Positions 1 to 6,626 of a stretch of 20,759 nucleotides of DNA are shown in pieces (position 1 is the first letter of the stretch; every line of letters starts with the position of its first letter). The position numbers and the translations under genes are program-made. The notes under the pieces are model-generated. The model made no database searches. It saw only the letters and a program-made list of their open reading frames with translations, and had not been told where the DNA came from. Source of the DNA: an uncultured Microbacteriaceae bacterium (GTDB taxonomy: Bacteria; Actinomycetota; Actinomycetes; Actinomycetales; Microbacteriaceae); assembly GCA_946481135.1 (NCBI GenBank), contig CAMLMQ010000027.1, forward strand, positions 1 to 20,759, in the 5' to 3' direction.

Positions 1-181
1 GGTCGAGCCCGAAGGTCTCGCGCACCTCCTGCCGTTGCGCCTCGTCCGCCAGCGGACCGAGGATCAGCTGGGCGAAGTCGCCCGGCATGCTGCGCAGCGC
101 GAGGAAGATCAGCGCGGAGGCGCCGATCAGAACCACCGCGGCACTGAGCAGCCGTCCCGGAAGCCAGCGGACGAGGCGCAT
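1..181 (-). CDS. ABC transporter permease, DppB/OppB type (N-terminal part only)
   Basis: Only the first 60 residues lie in the window; the gene runs off the left edge. The visible protein starts MRLVRWLPGRLLSAAVVL and has one hydrophobic segment at about residues 8-27, followed by an RSMPGD sequence. This is the usual N-terminus of DppB/OppB-type permeases (first transmembrane helix, then an extracytoplasmic loop with a PGD motif). The ATG is only 4 bases after the stop of the solute-binding protein gene, so the two are very likely cotranscribed and make parts of one importer. By family rule it would act in the cytoplasmic membrane with a second permease and one or two ATPases encoded further left. 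The family is clear; the transported compound (peptide, nickel, glycoside or other) cannot be told from this fragment. Confidence 0.85.
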   Translation of the reverse strand, partial: MRLVRWLPGRLLSAAVVLIGASALIFLALRSMPGDFAQLILGPLADEAQRQEVRETFGLD

Positions 182-185
182 CGGA

Positions 186-1805
186 TCAGCCGATCATCCG
201 GAACTGAGCGAGGTACCGCAGGATGTCGCCATACCCCTCGTCCGTGTTGATGGTCGGGCTCACCATGTCGGAACGGTACGCGATGACGCCCGGCCGGTTG
301 ATCAGCGGCACCATCTCCGACGACTCGTCGACCATCGCGCAGAGCTCGGTGAAGGCCTGCGCCCGTTCGTCACCGGCCGGAGCCTGTGCGGCGGCGTCGA
401 TCAGTGCATCCTGCTCGGCGGAGCCGCTCATGTAGCGACCGGTGAAGCCGGCCGTCGTCCGCCACCAGTTGGTGACGATCGACGCGTCGCCGTAGCCGGC
501 GAACCAGCTGAGGCTGAGGTCGGAGGTCATCGGCACCGCGGGGTCGCCGTAGACGCCTTCGGCCCATACCCCGTCGTCGAGGATCTCGATGTCGAGGGTG
601 ATGTCGAACTCGGCGAGCTGCTGTTGGATGACCTGGGCGATCTGGCCCGGACCGGTCTCGGAGTTCCACGTCTTCAGCGACAGCTCGATGCCTTCGGCTC
701 CGGCCTCCGCGAGAAGCGCCCGGATGTCGTCGTCGGACAGCTGCTGCGAGGGCAACGCGTCGGGCGCGCAGGCGTCCGGAAGCGAGTACGGAGCCACGCC
801 CGTCGCCTGCGCCGTCCCGGCCGTCGCCAGGTCGGACAGCTGGGCGCGGTCGACGATCGCGTTGACTGCGAACCTGACGCGCTCGTCGGCCAACGGCGAC
901 TCCGGATCCTTGGAGTTGAGCTGCAGGTAGAAGAAGTCGGTGTTCTGCTGATTCACGACCGTCGCGTCGGCGGTGCCGGCGAGCAGGTCGATCGCGTCGG
1001 CGTTGTTGAAGAAGGCGTACTGGGCGCTGCCGTCACGGATGGACGCCAACCGGCTGGACTCGTCGGAGACGATCCGCAGCTCGAGCGTCTCGATTCCGAG
1101 GGCGGCGCGGTCGTAGTAGTGCTCGTTCGCCTCGAAGGTCCACGACTCGTCCTGCACGTGGTCGATCGCGACGTAGGCACCCGATCCGACCATCTCGGTG
1201 ACCGGGTCGATCTCGCCTGCCTCGATCTCGGCCATGGGGAGAATGGAGGCCGAGGTGTGCGCGAGCACTCCGAGCAACGGCGTGTACGGCTCGGCGAGTT
1301 CGATGGTCACCTCGTTCTCGGCCGAGACCTCGATCGCCGAGATGACGGCGACCTGACCCGACCACGCGCCGCCGGACGCCTGGAGGCGCTCGAGGCTGCC
1401 CTTGACGTCGTCGGCGGTGACCGCGCGACCGTTGGAGAAGACGGCGTCCTCTCGCAGCGTGAAGCGGTACTCGGTGGGACTGACCTGCTCCCACTCGCTC
1501 GCGATCTGCGGGGTGGGTTCGAAGTCGGGTCCGATGCCCACGAGGGTGTCGTAGGCGAGACCCATGATCATCCACGACCGTGCCGTGTCGGCCGTCGCGG
1601 GGTCGAGGCCGTTGACCTCGACGGTGTCGTAGTCGAGGTCGACGCGCAGCGTTCCGCCTGCGTCGAGCGAGTCGTCGGCGACGGCGAGGAAGCCGGGCGC
1701 GACCTCCTCGGGTGCGCCACCGGGCGTGGGGCTGTCGGCGGTGCATCCCGCCAGGGCGAGGGCGCTGACGGCGAGGGCGCCGGCGGCCAGGTGAAGTCGT
1801 CTCAT
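186..1805 (-). CDS. ABC transporter substrate-binding lipoprotein, family 5 (SBP_bac_5)
   Basis: A 539-residue protein with a lipoprotein signal peptide: charged start MRRLH, hydrophobic stretch, and a lipobox ending LALAGC with Cys21 as the lipidated residue. The mature part has features of family-5 (DppA/OppA-like) binding proteins, including ASEWEQVSPTEYRFTLRED and FSNGRAVTADDVKGSLER near residues 100-140, where these proteins typically read W...D...Y.F.LR....F.dG.p.ta.DV. The length is normal for the family. It would capture a solute outside the membrane and deliver it to the permease that starts 4 bases downstream. It follows the C45 hydrolase gene after about 156 bases that contain two hairpins but no convincing promoter. 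A GAGGAG Shine-Dalgarno-like sequence sits about 11 bases before the ATG. Ligand unknown; family-5 proteins bind peptides, opines, sugars, nickel or heme. Confidence 0.9.
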   Translation of the reverse strand: MRRLHLAAGALAVSALALAGCTADSPTPGGAPEEVAPGFLAVADDSLDAGGTLRVDLDYDTVEVNGLDPATADTARSWMIMGLAYDTLVGIGPDFEPTPQIASEWEQVSPTEYRFTLREDAVFSNGRAVTADDVKGSLERLQASGGAWSGQVAVISAIEVSAENEVTIELAEPYTPLLGVLAHTSASILPMAEIEAGEIDPVTEMVGSGAYVAIDHVQDESWTFEANEHYYDRAALGIETLELRIVSDESSRLASIRDGSAQYAFFNNADAIDLLAGTADATVVNQQNTDFFYLQLNSKDPESPLADERVRFAVNAIVDRAQLSDLATAGTAQATGVAPYSLPDACAPDALPSQQLSDDDIRALLAEAGAEGIELSLKTWNSETGPGQIAQVIQQQLAEFDITLDIEILDDGVWAEGVYGDPAVPMTSDLSLSWFAGYGDASIVTNWWRTTAGFTGRYMSGSAEQDALIDAAAQAPAGDERAQAFTELCAMVDESSEMVPLINRPGVIAYRSDMVSPTINTDEGYGDILRYLAQFRMIG

Positions 1806-1832
1806 GGTGCTGTGAACTCCTCGTGCATCGGT

Positions 1833-1846
1833 GGGCCTGTCGGCCC
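1833..1846 (-). other. Small GC hairpin in the leader of the binding-protein gene
   Basis: The 5-bp arms GGGCC and GGCCC flank a 4-base loop, about 28 bases upstream of the binding-protein start codon. It lies between two cotranscribed genes and could affect translation or mRNA stability. In a genome this GC-rich, a short hairpin can also occur by chance. Confidence 0.3.
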
Positions 1847-1893
1847 GTGGGGTGCCGGGCTCCGTCGACCGGCGTCAAGTGAGGTGGAGCACT

Positions 1894-1921
1894 CTCCAGG
1901 CCGGCCCCGCCGGCTGTGGAG
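1894..1921 (-). other. Intercistronic hairpin between hydrolase and binding-protein genes
   Basis: The arms read CTCCA + GCCGGC and GCCGGC + TGGAG around a CCC loop, with a small asymmetric bulge (1 versus 2 bases). It begins about 40 bases after the hydrolase stop codon on the minus strand and has no T-run after it, so a classic intrinsic terminator is unlikely. Binding-protein genes are often expressed more strongly than neighbouring transporter genes through such stabilising hairpins; that role here is inference. Confidence 0.4.
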
Positions 1922-1961
1922 TCGGGGCGTCAGTCCCTCCCATCCTGTCGATCGTCGGTCA

Positions 1962-3038
1962 TCAGATCTCCTCCCACCCGCGCTCGCGCGCGACGGCGGG
2001 CGAGCCGACCGCGTAGCGCAGCCGGTGGCTCTCGAGGTCGAGTGAGAAGGTCGCCTTCGTCTCCCACCCCAGGTCGGGCACGAGCTGGTCGACCTCGTAG
2101 ACGCAGATCGGACCGCCGTCGGGCAGTCCTGCGACGAGCGCGTCGGCGCGCACTTCGGGATCGGCTTCGGCGATCGCGCCCACGCGGCTCTGGAGCGCGG
2201 CGAAGCGGTCGAGGGTGTCGGACATGTGCGGGTTCGCCTCACCGGCCGCGAGCTCGGGATCGAGGAAGTGATTGGTGTGCACCAGGGTGCGACCGGCGTC
2301 GACGGGCAGCACCGCGACACCCGCGGGACTCAGTTCGACGATCGCGGCACGCCCGCGCGTGCCGTCCCACGACGCGATGCTGATGGTCGACGACGACGAG
2401 AGCGGCGTGCGGCGGATGATGTCGACCGCCTCGTCGAGACTCGTCGCCTCGTCGTGAATCCGGCGCGCGATGAGGTGAATCGGGATGCCCGCACCGCGCC
2501 CGTCCGAGGCGTGGTTGAGGATGTTGAGGTGGGTGCCGAGTCCCGCGTCGTTGACCCCGATCTTGCCGAGGATGCCGAACTCGGTGAATCCGTGGACGCC
2601 CCGACCCGAGTCGGTGACATACGACCACACGAGGCCTTCCGTCGCGAGATGCAGATACCAATCCCAGGTCTGCAGCGTGCGGGGGGCTCCGCCGTCGGCG
2701 GGCACGTGCACGCCTGTCGAGCACTCCCCGTGCCCGCTCGGCGGGGCGAGGGCGACGATCTCCGTCCGGGCGTTGAGCAGCGCGGCCTCCCAGGGGTCGA
2801 GTCCGGCTCCGATCGCGAGCCCGGCGAGCTCGGCGCCGAGTGACGGCGACCACGCGGCGACGTCGTCGAGCGCCCGGCGCGCGGTGTCCTCAGCACGCGC
2901 GACCTCGATCCCCTTGGCGGCGAACAGCCGCCAGTACCCCTCGAGCGTGTCGCCGATCTGGCGCGCGAAGAGCGTGCCGATCTCGCGACCGCGGGTCTGC
3001 GGGTCGCGGGTCGTCGACTCGTGACGCTGAATGTGCAT
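1962..3038 (-). CDS. C45 family autoproteolytic acyltransferase/hydrolase
   Basis: A 358-residue protein of the C45 family (isopenicillin-N N-acyltransferase/AAT-like, Ntn-hydrolase fold), matching the roughly 357 residues of fungal AAT. The likely nucleophile is Cys106 in HGECSTGVHV, which family members expose by self-cleavage just before the Cys. Glu, not the Gly of fungal AAT, precedes it here. LQTWDWYLHL and GVNDAGLGTHLNIL follow, as in bacterial C45 proteins. I chose the ATG at 3038 because a GAGAGGG sequence lies 6-7 bases upstream; a further 19 codons upstream are open but would overlap the inferred promoter and operators. No signal peptide is visible, so it is probably cytoplasmic. 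It heads the leftward operon with the ABC importer and is divergent from the amidohydrolase. The family hydrolyses or transfers acyl groups on amides; the substrate is unknown. Confidence 0.88.
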   Translation of the reverse strand: MHIQRHESTTRDPQTRGREIGTLFARQIGDTLEGYWRLFAAKGIEVARAEDTARRALDDVAAWSPSLGAELAGLAIGAGLDPWEAALLNARTEIVALAPPSGHGECSTGVHVPADGGAPRTLQTWDWYLHLATEGLVWSYVTDSGRGVHGFTEFGILGKIGVNDAGLGTHLNILNHASDGRGAGIPIHLIARRIHDEATSLDEAVDIIRRTPLSSSSTISIASWDGTRGRAAIVELSPAGVAVLPVDAGRTLVHTNHFLDPELAAGEANPHMSDTLDRFAALQSRVGAIAEADPEVRADALVAGLPDGGPICVYEVDQLVPDLGWETKATFSLDLESHRLRYAVGSPAVARERGWEEI

Positions 3039-3077
3039 CGACACCCTCTCTGCGCCGGAACGTTCCGGTTGAAGAGG

Positions 3078-3106
3078 ACCGTAACGTTCCGGCACGGCGA
3101 GCGCAA
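3078..3106 (-). promoter_or_regulatory. Inferred leftward promoter for the hydrolase-importer operon
   Basis: On the minus strand TTGCGC (3106-3101) and TACGGT (3083-3078) are separated by 17 bases, fitting a sigma-70-type -35/-10 pair. The transcript would start near 3071. The -10 box is embedded in operator site 2, which fits repression. Assigned by pattern only. Confidence 0.45.
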
Positions 3107-3116
3107 CTGCTACCTT
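3087..3116 (+). promoter_or_regulatory. Inferred rightward promoter for amidohydrolase and MOSC fusion genes
   Basis: TACCTT (3111-3116) is a plausible -10 box; TTCCGG (3087-3092), 18 bases upstream, is a weak -35 match. The transcript would start near 3122, within operator site 3, leaving a leader of about 48 bases before the GTG at 3170. The -35 element is poor, so this is tentative. Confidence 0.35.
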
Positions 3117-3169
3117 CGGAACGTTCCGGCGCGTGGAGGCGCCGAGTCCCCGACCGTCCGGAGGTGCCC

Positions 3170-4816
3170 GTGCCCGCGATCGACGTGCTGCTGAGCGGCG
3201 GCCGCGTGTTCACGGGCCTCGCCGCGTCGCGGCCCGCGCACGCGGTGGGGGTCCGCGGGGGTCGCATCCTCGCCGTCGGCGGAGATGACGTCGTCGAACT
3301 GGCCGACTCGCGCACGACACGCATCGATCTCGCCGGCCGGATGCTCGTGCCGGGGTTCCAGGACGCGCACATCCACCCGGTGTGGGGCGCGCTCGAGCTG
3401 ACACGCTGCGACCTCGCGGGCCTGGGCTCGCGGCACGCGCACCTCGCAGCCGTCCAGCGGTACGCCGCCGAGCACCCGGACGCGCCCTGGATCCTCGGCG
3501 GGGGCTGGAACACGGCCGACTTCCCCGACGGGGGACCCACGGCCGCCGACCTCGACGCCGTGGTCGGCGACCGCCCCGTGGTGCTGCTGTCGAACGACAA
3601 GCACAGCTCGTGGGTCAGCGGTGCCGCCTTGCGGCGTGCCGGGATCGACGCGTCGACCCCCGACCCCGCCGACGGCCGGATCGTACGCGGTCCCGACGGC
3701 GCCCCGACGGGCCTCCTGCACGAGGGCGCCGCCGACCTCGTCGGGCGTCTCCTGCCCGCGGTCGGGCAGGACGAGCTCGAGCATGCACTCCTGCTCGCCC
3801 AGGAGCGACTCCACGCGCACGGCATCACGGCGTGGCACGATGCGATCCTGCGTCGGCCGCGAGAGGAGGGCGAGCCCGCCGAGGCCTACCTCGCGCTGCT
3901 CGAGCGCGGACTCCTCACGGCGAAGGTCTCGGGCGCGCTCTGGTGGGATCGCGAACGCGGGCTGGAGCAGATCCCCGACCTCCTCGCCTGGCGGGAGCAC
4001 TACGGGCGCGGACGCTTCGCCACACCCGCCGTGAAGTTCATGCAGGACGGCATCATCGAGAGCCGTACTGCAGCGCTGCTCGAGCCGTACCGCGACCCGC
4101 ACGGCCACGGGCACCGCGACCGGGGCCCGTCGTTCCTCCCCCCGGACGCGCTCCAGGCCGCCGCGGTCGCGGTCGACGCCGCCGGGTTCCAGCTGCACTT
4201 CCACGGCATCGGCGATCGTGCCGTGCGGGAGTGCCTCGACGCCGCCGAGGCCGCCCGCCTCGCGAACGGCCCGAGCTCCGGGCGTCACCAGCTCTCCCAC
4301 GCGCAACTCGTCGACGCCGCCGACATCCCGCGCTTCGCCGCGCTCGACGTCGCCGTGAACTACCAGAGCCTCTGGGCCGCCCACGAGCCCCTGATGGACG
4401 TCCACACGAGCCCCCTCCTCGGCGAGGAACGTGCCGGCCGTCAGTACCCGTTCGGCGACCTCCACCGGGCGGGCGCGCGTCTCGCGGCCGGCTCCGACTG
4501 GCCCGTCACCTCCGCCGACCCGCTCGCCGGCATCCACGTCGCCGTGACCCGGCGCCTGCCGCCGGGTCATCCCGATCGCGCCGACGAGCCGTTCCTGCCC
4601 GAACAGGCACTCGATCTCGCGACGGCGCTCGCCGCGTACACGTCGGGGGCGGCCTACGTGAACCACCTCGACGACACCGGGAGGATCGCGCCGGGATATG
4701 CCGCCGACCTCGCCGTGCTCGACCGCGACCTGTTCGCCGTCGACGCCGACGAGATCGGGTCGGCCCGCGTCACGGCGACCCTCGTGGACGGGAGGGTGGT
4801 ACATGGTCACGCATGA
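3170..4816 (+). CDS. Amidohydrolase family 3 protein (YtcJ-like metal-dependent hydrolase)
   Basis: A 548-residue protein with the full set of amidohydrolase-superfamily metal motifs: H67-x-H69 in GFQDAHIHP, Lys289 in VKFMQDGIIESRT (the usual carboxylated lysine position), H343/H345 in LHFHGIGDRAV, H377 in SHAQLV and Asp443 in AGSDWPVTSADP. NDKHSSWVS near residue 145 is also characteristic of the YtcJ/Amidohydro_3 group. Small beta-sandwich segments at both ends complete the fold (residues 1-60 and after about 495). The GTG at 3170 was chosen because GGAGG (3160-3164) lies 5 bases before it and the product begins at the conserved DVLLSGGRVFTG. The reading frame is open further upstream, but that would cross the operators. 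Related enzymes hydrolyse N-substituted formamides and other C-N bonds in the cytoplasm; the substrate here is not known. The 3' end overlaps the MOSC fusion gene by 14 bases. Confidence 0.88.
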   Translation: MPAIDVLLSGGRVFTGLAASRPAHAVGVRGGRILAVGGDDVVELADSRTTRIDLAGRMLVPGFQDAHIHPVWGALELTRCDLAGLGSRHAHLAAVQRYAAEHPDAPWILGGGWNTADFPDGGPTAADLDAVVGDRPVVLLSNDKHSSWVSGAALRRAGIDASTPDPADGRIVRGPDGAPTGLLHEGAADLVGRLLPAVGQDELEHALLLAQERLHAHGITAWHDAILRRPREEGEPAEAYLALLERGLLTAKVSGALWWDRERGLEQIPDLLAWREHYGRGRFATPAVKFMQDGIIESRTAALLEPYRDPHGHGHRDRGPSFLPPDALQAAAVAVDAAGFQLHFHGIGDRAVRECLDAAEAARLANGPSSGRHQLSHAQLVDAADIPRFAALDVAVNYQSLWAAHEPLMDVHTSPLLGEERAGRQYPFGDLHRAGARLAAGSDWPVTSADPLAGIHVAVTRRLPPGHPDRADEPFLPEQALDLATALAAYTSGAAYVNHLDDTGRIAPGYAADLAVLDRDLFAVDADEIGSARVTATLVDGRVVHGHA

Positions 4817-6620
4817 CCCCCGGCTCGTCGGTCTCGTGCGGTATCCGGTGAAGGGACTCCCGGGCGTGCCGGGCGACACCGCCCGGGTGGATCCCGGACG
4901 GGGCCTCCGGCACGACCGTGGGCTCGCCGTCGATCGCGGTACCGTCCCCGCACGGGATCCGGCGGGCTGGAACCCGCGCGAGACCTACTTCCACCTCGCG
5001 ATGACCGAGCAGGTGGCGCTGCTCGGCACGGCACTCCACGACCCCGAGTCGGAGGGTGCGGTGCTTGAGCTCCGGGCGGGCGACCGTGTCGCCACCGTGC
5101 GGCTCGACCCCGAGGGGTACGACACCGACCGGCCGGCGGCCGATGCGCTCCTCGCCGCCACGCTTCCGGCGGGGCCCCTGGGGCCCCCGGCGTTGCGCCG
5201 CACCGGCGTGCCGCTCTGGGATTGGCCCGCCGCCCCGCTCTCGCTCGTCAACCACGCGACTCTCCGCGCTCTCGCGGATGCCGCAGGCGCCGAGATCGAT
5301 CCCCGTCGGTTCCGCGGCAACCTCTATCTCGACGGACTCGAGCCGTGGGAGGAGCTGTCGATGCTCGGGCGCCGGCTGAGGATCGGGGATGTCGAGTTCG
5401 AGGTGTTCCAGCCCACCGACCGATGCCGCGCCACGACGATCGACCCCGACCGCGGCGTCTCCGACCTCAACGTCCCGGCACTCCTCGCCGGACGGTTCGG
5501 ACACATGTTCTGCGGCGTCTACGCACGCCCGGTCGCGGCGGGGGCGATCCGGGTCGGTGATGCGATCTCGCTCGTCGACCGCGCCACGCCGCCGATCGCC
5601 CGTGCCGCCCCGAGCTGGCCTCGGCGCGGCACCGTGCTCGAGACGGCGCCTTCCGGGGCGACCGTGCGGAGCCTGTGGATCGAGGATGCGGCGGGACTCG
5701 CACCGCACGCCCTCGCGGGGCAGCACATCCGTCTCCACCTCCCCGACGAGTCGGCCCCCGCGTGGCGCTGCTACACGATCTCGGGCGTGCGGGACGGGGC
5801 CTTCCGCGTGAGCGTCAAGCGGGACGGACGCATCTCGGCCGCCCTGCACGATCGCCTCACGGCGGGTGACGGGATCCTGATCAGCGGTCCGTTCGGCGAC
5901 GTGACCCTCGACGCTGCGGGCGACCGCGACGTCGTGTTCATCAGCGCGGGCGTCGGGATCACGCCGACCGCGGCGATGTTGAGGGGGCTGCGCGGCGCCG
6001 CGGAGACCGGACGCCGGGTACGCGTGCTGCACGTCGATCGGGATGCCGCGTCCGTCGCGCTGTGGGACGAGGTCCGCGCGGCCGCGGCCGCCGTGCGAGC
6101 GGACGTGCGGCTCCACCTCACGCGCGCGGACGAGGTCGACATCGCTGCTCTGGGCGCGGTCCCGGGCCGGCCGGGGGCCGACGCGCTGTCCGCCGTGCTC
6201 GACGGTCTGGACCCCGATCGGGTCTCCGTGTACGCATGCGGCCCGGCGGCGTTCACCGACCGGGTGCGCCGGGAGCTGGCCGTGCTCGGCGTCTCCGACG
6301 ACGACGTCCACGTCGAGGTGTTCTTCTCGCCGAGCACCGCCGATCTCGCCGAGCCGCGCCGACCCTCGACGACCGGGCCGCACGTCATCCGCGTGGGCGA
6401 CGAGGCGATCACCTGGCGAGGTGCCGGCAGTGTCCTGGACGCGGTCGAGGGTGCGGGCATCCCCTGGCCGTCGGGGTGCCGCGTCGGCGCGTGCGGCACG
6501 TGCGCCCGACCCCTCCGCGCGGGCCGCGTCGAGTACCTGACCGACCCGGTGGCGCCGCCACGGCCCGGGCACGTGCTCGTGTGCTGCGTCGCGCCGACCT
6601 CGGACGTCGACTTCGACTGA
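4803..6620 (+). CDS. MOSC domain - flavin/NAD(P)H reductase - [2Fe-2S] ferredoxin fusion protein
   Basis: A 605-residue three-part redox protein. Residues 1-~110 are a MOSC N-terminal beta-barrel (LVRYPVKGL), and ~115-265 a MOSC domain with RFRGNLYLDGL and Cys208 in PTDRCRATTIDPDRG, the likely molybdenum ligand by analogy with mARC and YcbX. Residues ~272-370 are an FAD/FMN-binding barrel (RCYTIS at 322-327), and ~375-500 an NAD(P) domain (SAGVGITPTAAML, YACGPAAF). Residues ~525-605 are a plant-type ferredoxin with Cys559, Cys564, Cys567 and a fourth ligand at 594 or 595. The polypeptide thus carries a complete NAD(P)H-to-flavin-to-FeS-to-Mo chain. The related mARC and YcbX use separate partner proteins to reduce N-hydroxylated compounds. 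The ATG lies inside the amidohydrolase gene (14-base overlap), so translation is probably coupled. Domain calls are firm; the substrate is inferred only by family. Confidence 0.88.
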   Translation: MVTHDPRLVGLVRYPVKGLPGVPGDTARVDPGRGLRHDRGLAVDRGTVPARDPAGWNPRETYFHLAMTEQVALLGTALHDPESEGAVLELRAGDRVATVRLDPEGYDTDRPAADALLAATLPAGPLGPPALRRTGVPLWDWPAAPLSLVNHATLRALADAAGAEIDPRRFRGNLYLDGLEPWEELSMLGRRLRIGDVEFEVFQPTDRCRATTIDPDRGVSDLNVPALLAGRFGHMFCGVYARPVAAGAIRVGDAISLVDRATPPIARAAPSWPRRGTVLETAPSGATVRSLWIEDAAGLAPHALAGQHIRLHLPDESAPAWRCYTISGVRDGAFRVSVKRDGRISAALHDRLTAGDGILISGPFGDVTLDAAGDRDVVFISAGVGITPTAAMLRGLRGAAETGRRVRVLHVDRDAASVALWDEVRAAAAAVRADVRLHLTRADEVDIAALGAVPGRPGADALSAVLDGLDPDRVSVYACGPAAFTDRVRRELAVLGVSDDDVHVEVFFSPSTADLAEPRRPSTTGPHVIRVGDEAITWRGAGSVLDAVEGAGIPWPSGCRVGACGTCARPLRAGRVEYLTDPVAPPRPGHVLVCCVAPTSDVDFD

Positions 6621-6626
6621 CGGAGC

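Larger units (their letters stand above)
3055..3129. promoter_or_regulatory. Three copies of a 14-bp palindromic operator in the divergent promoter region
   Basis: Site 1 (3055-3068) is the perfect palindrome CCGGAACGTTCCGG. Site 2 (3079-3092) is CCGTAACGTTCCGG, with one mismatch to the palindrome. Site 3 (3116-3129) is TCGGAACGTTCCGG, whose inner 12 bases are perfectly symmetric. Centres are 24 and 37 bases apart. Site 2 overlaps the inferred leftward -10 box and rightward -35 region, site 1 lies just after the expected leftward transcript start, and site 3 covers the expected rightward start. An even-length palindrome with a central CG is typical of LacI/GalR-family operators, though other repressor families cannot be excluded. 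No matching regulator is encoded in the window. Confidence 0.75.

Noticed and set aside
1873..1878. TTGACG on the minus strand as a -35 box for a separate binding-protein promoter
   Set aside because: No -10-like sequence is found 16-18 bases downstream, so the binding protein is better seen as part of the operon.
87..2045. Long open frame (652 codons) on the plus strand opposite the binding-protein gene
   Set aside because: It is the mirror frame of a clear lipoprotein gene in GC-rich DNA, has no recognisable domain and an Arg/Gly/Val-rich composition typical of shadow frames.
2840..3169. Upstream extension of the amidohydrolase frame
   Set aside because: It crosses the C45 gene in antisense and the operator region; GTG 3170 has a good ribosome binding site and a proper family start.
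4770..6572. A 600-codon minus-strand frame opposite the MOSC fusion
   Set aside because: No domain, shadow-type composition, and the plus-strand frame carries complete MOSC, reductase and ferredoxin motifs.
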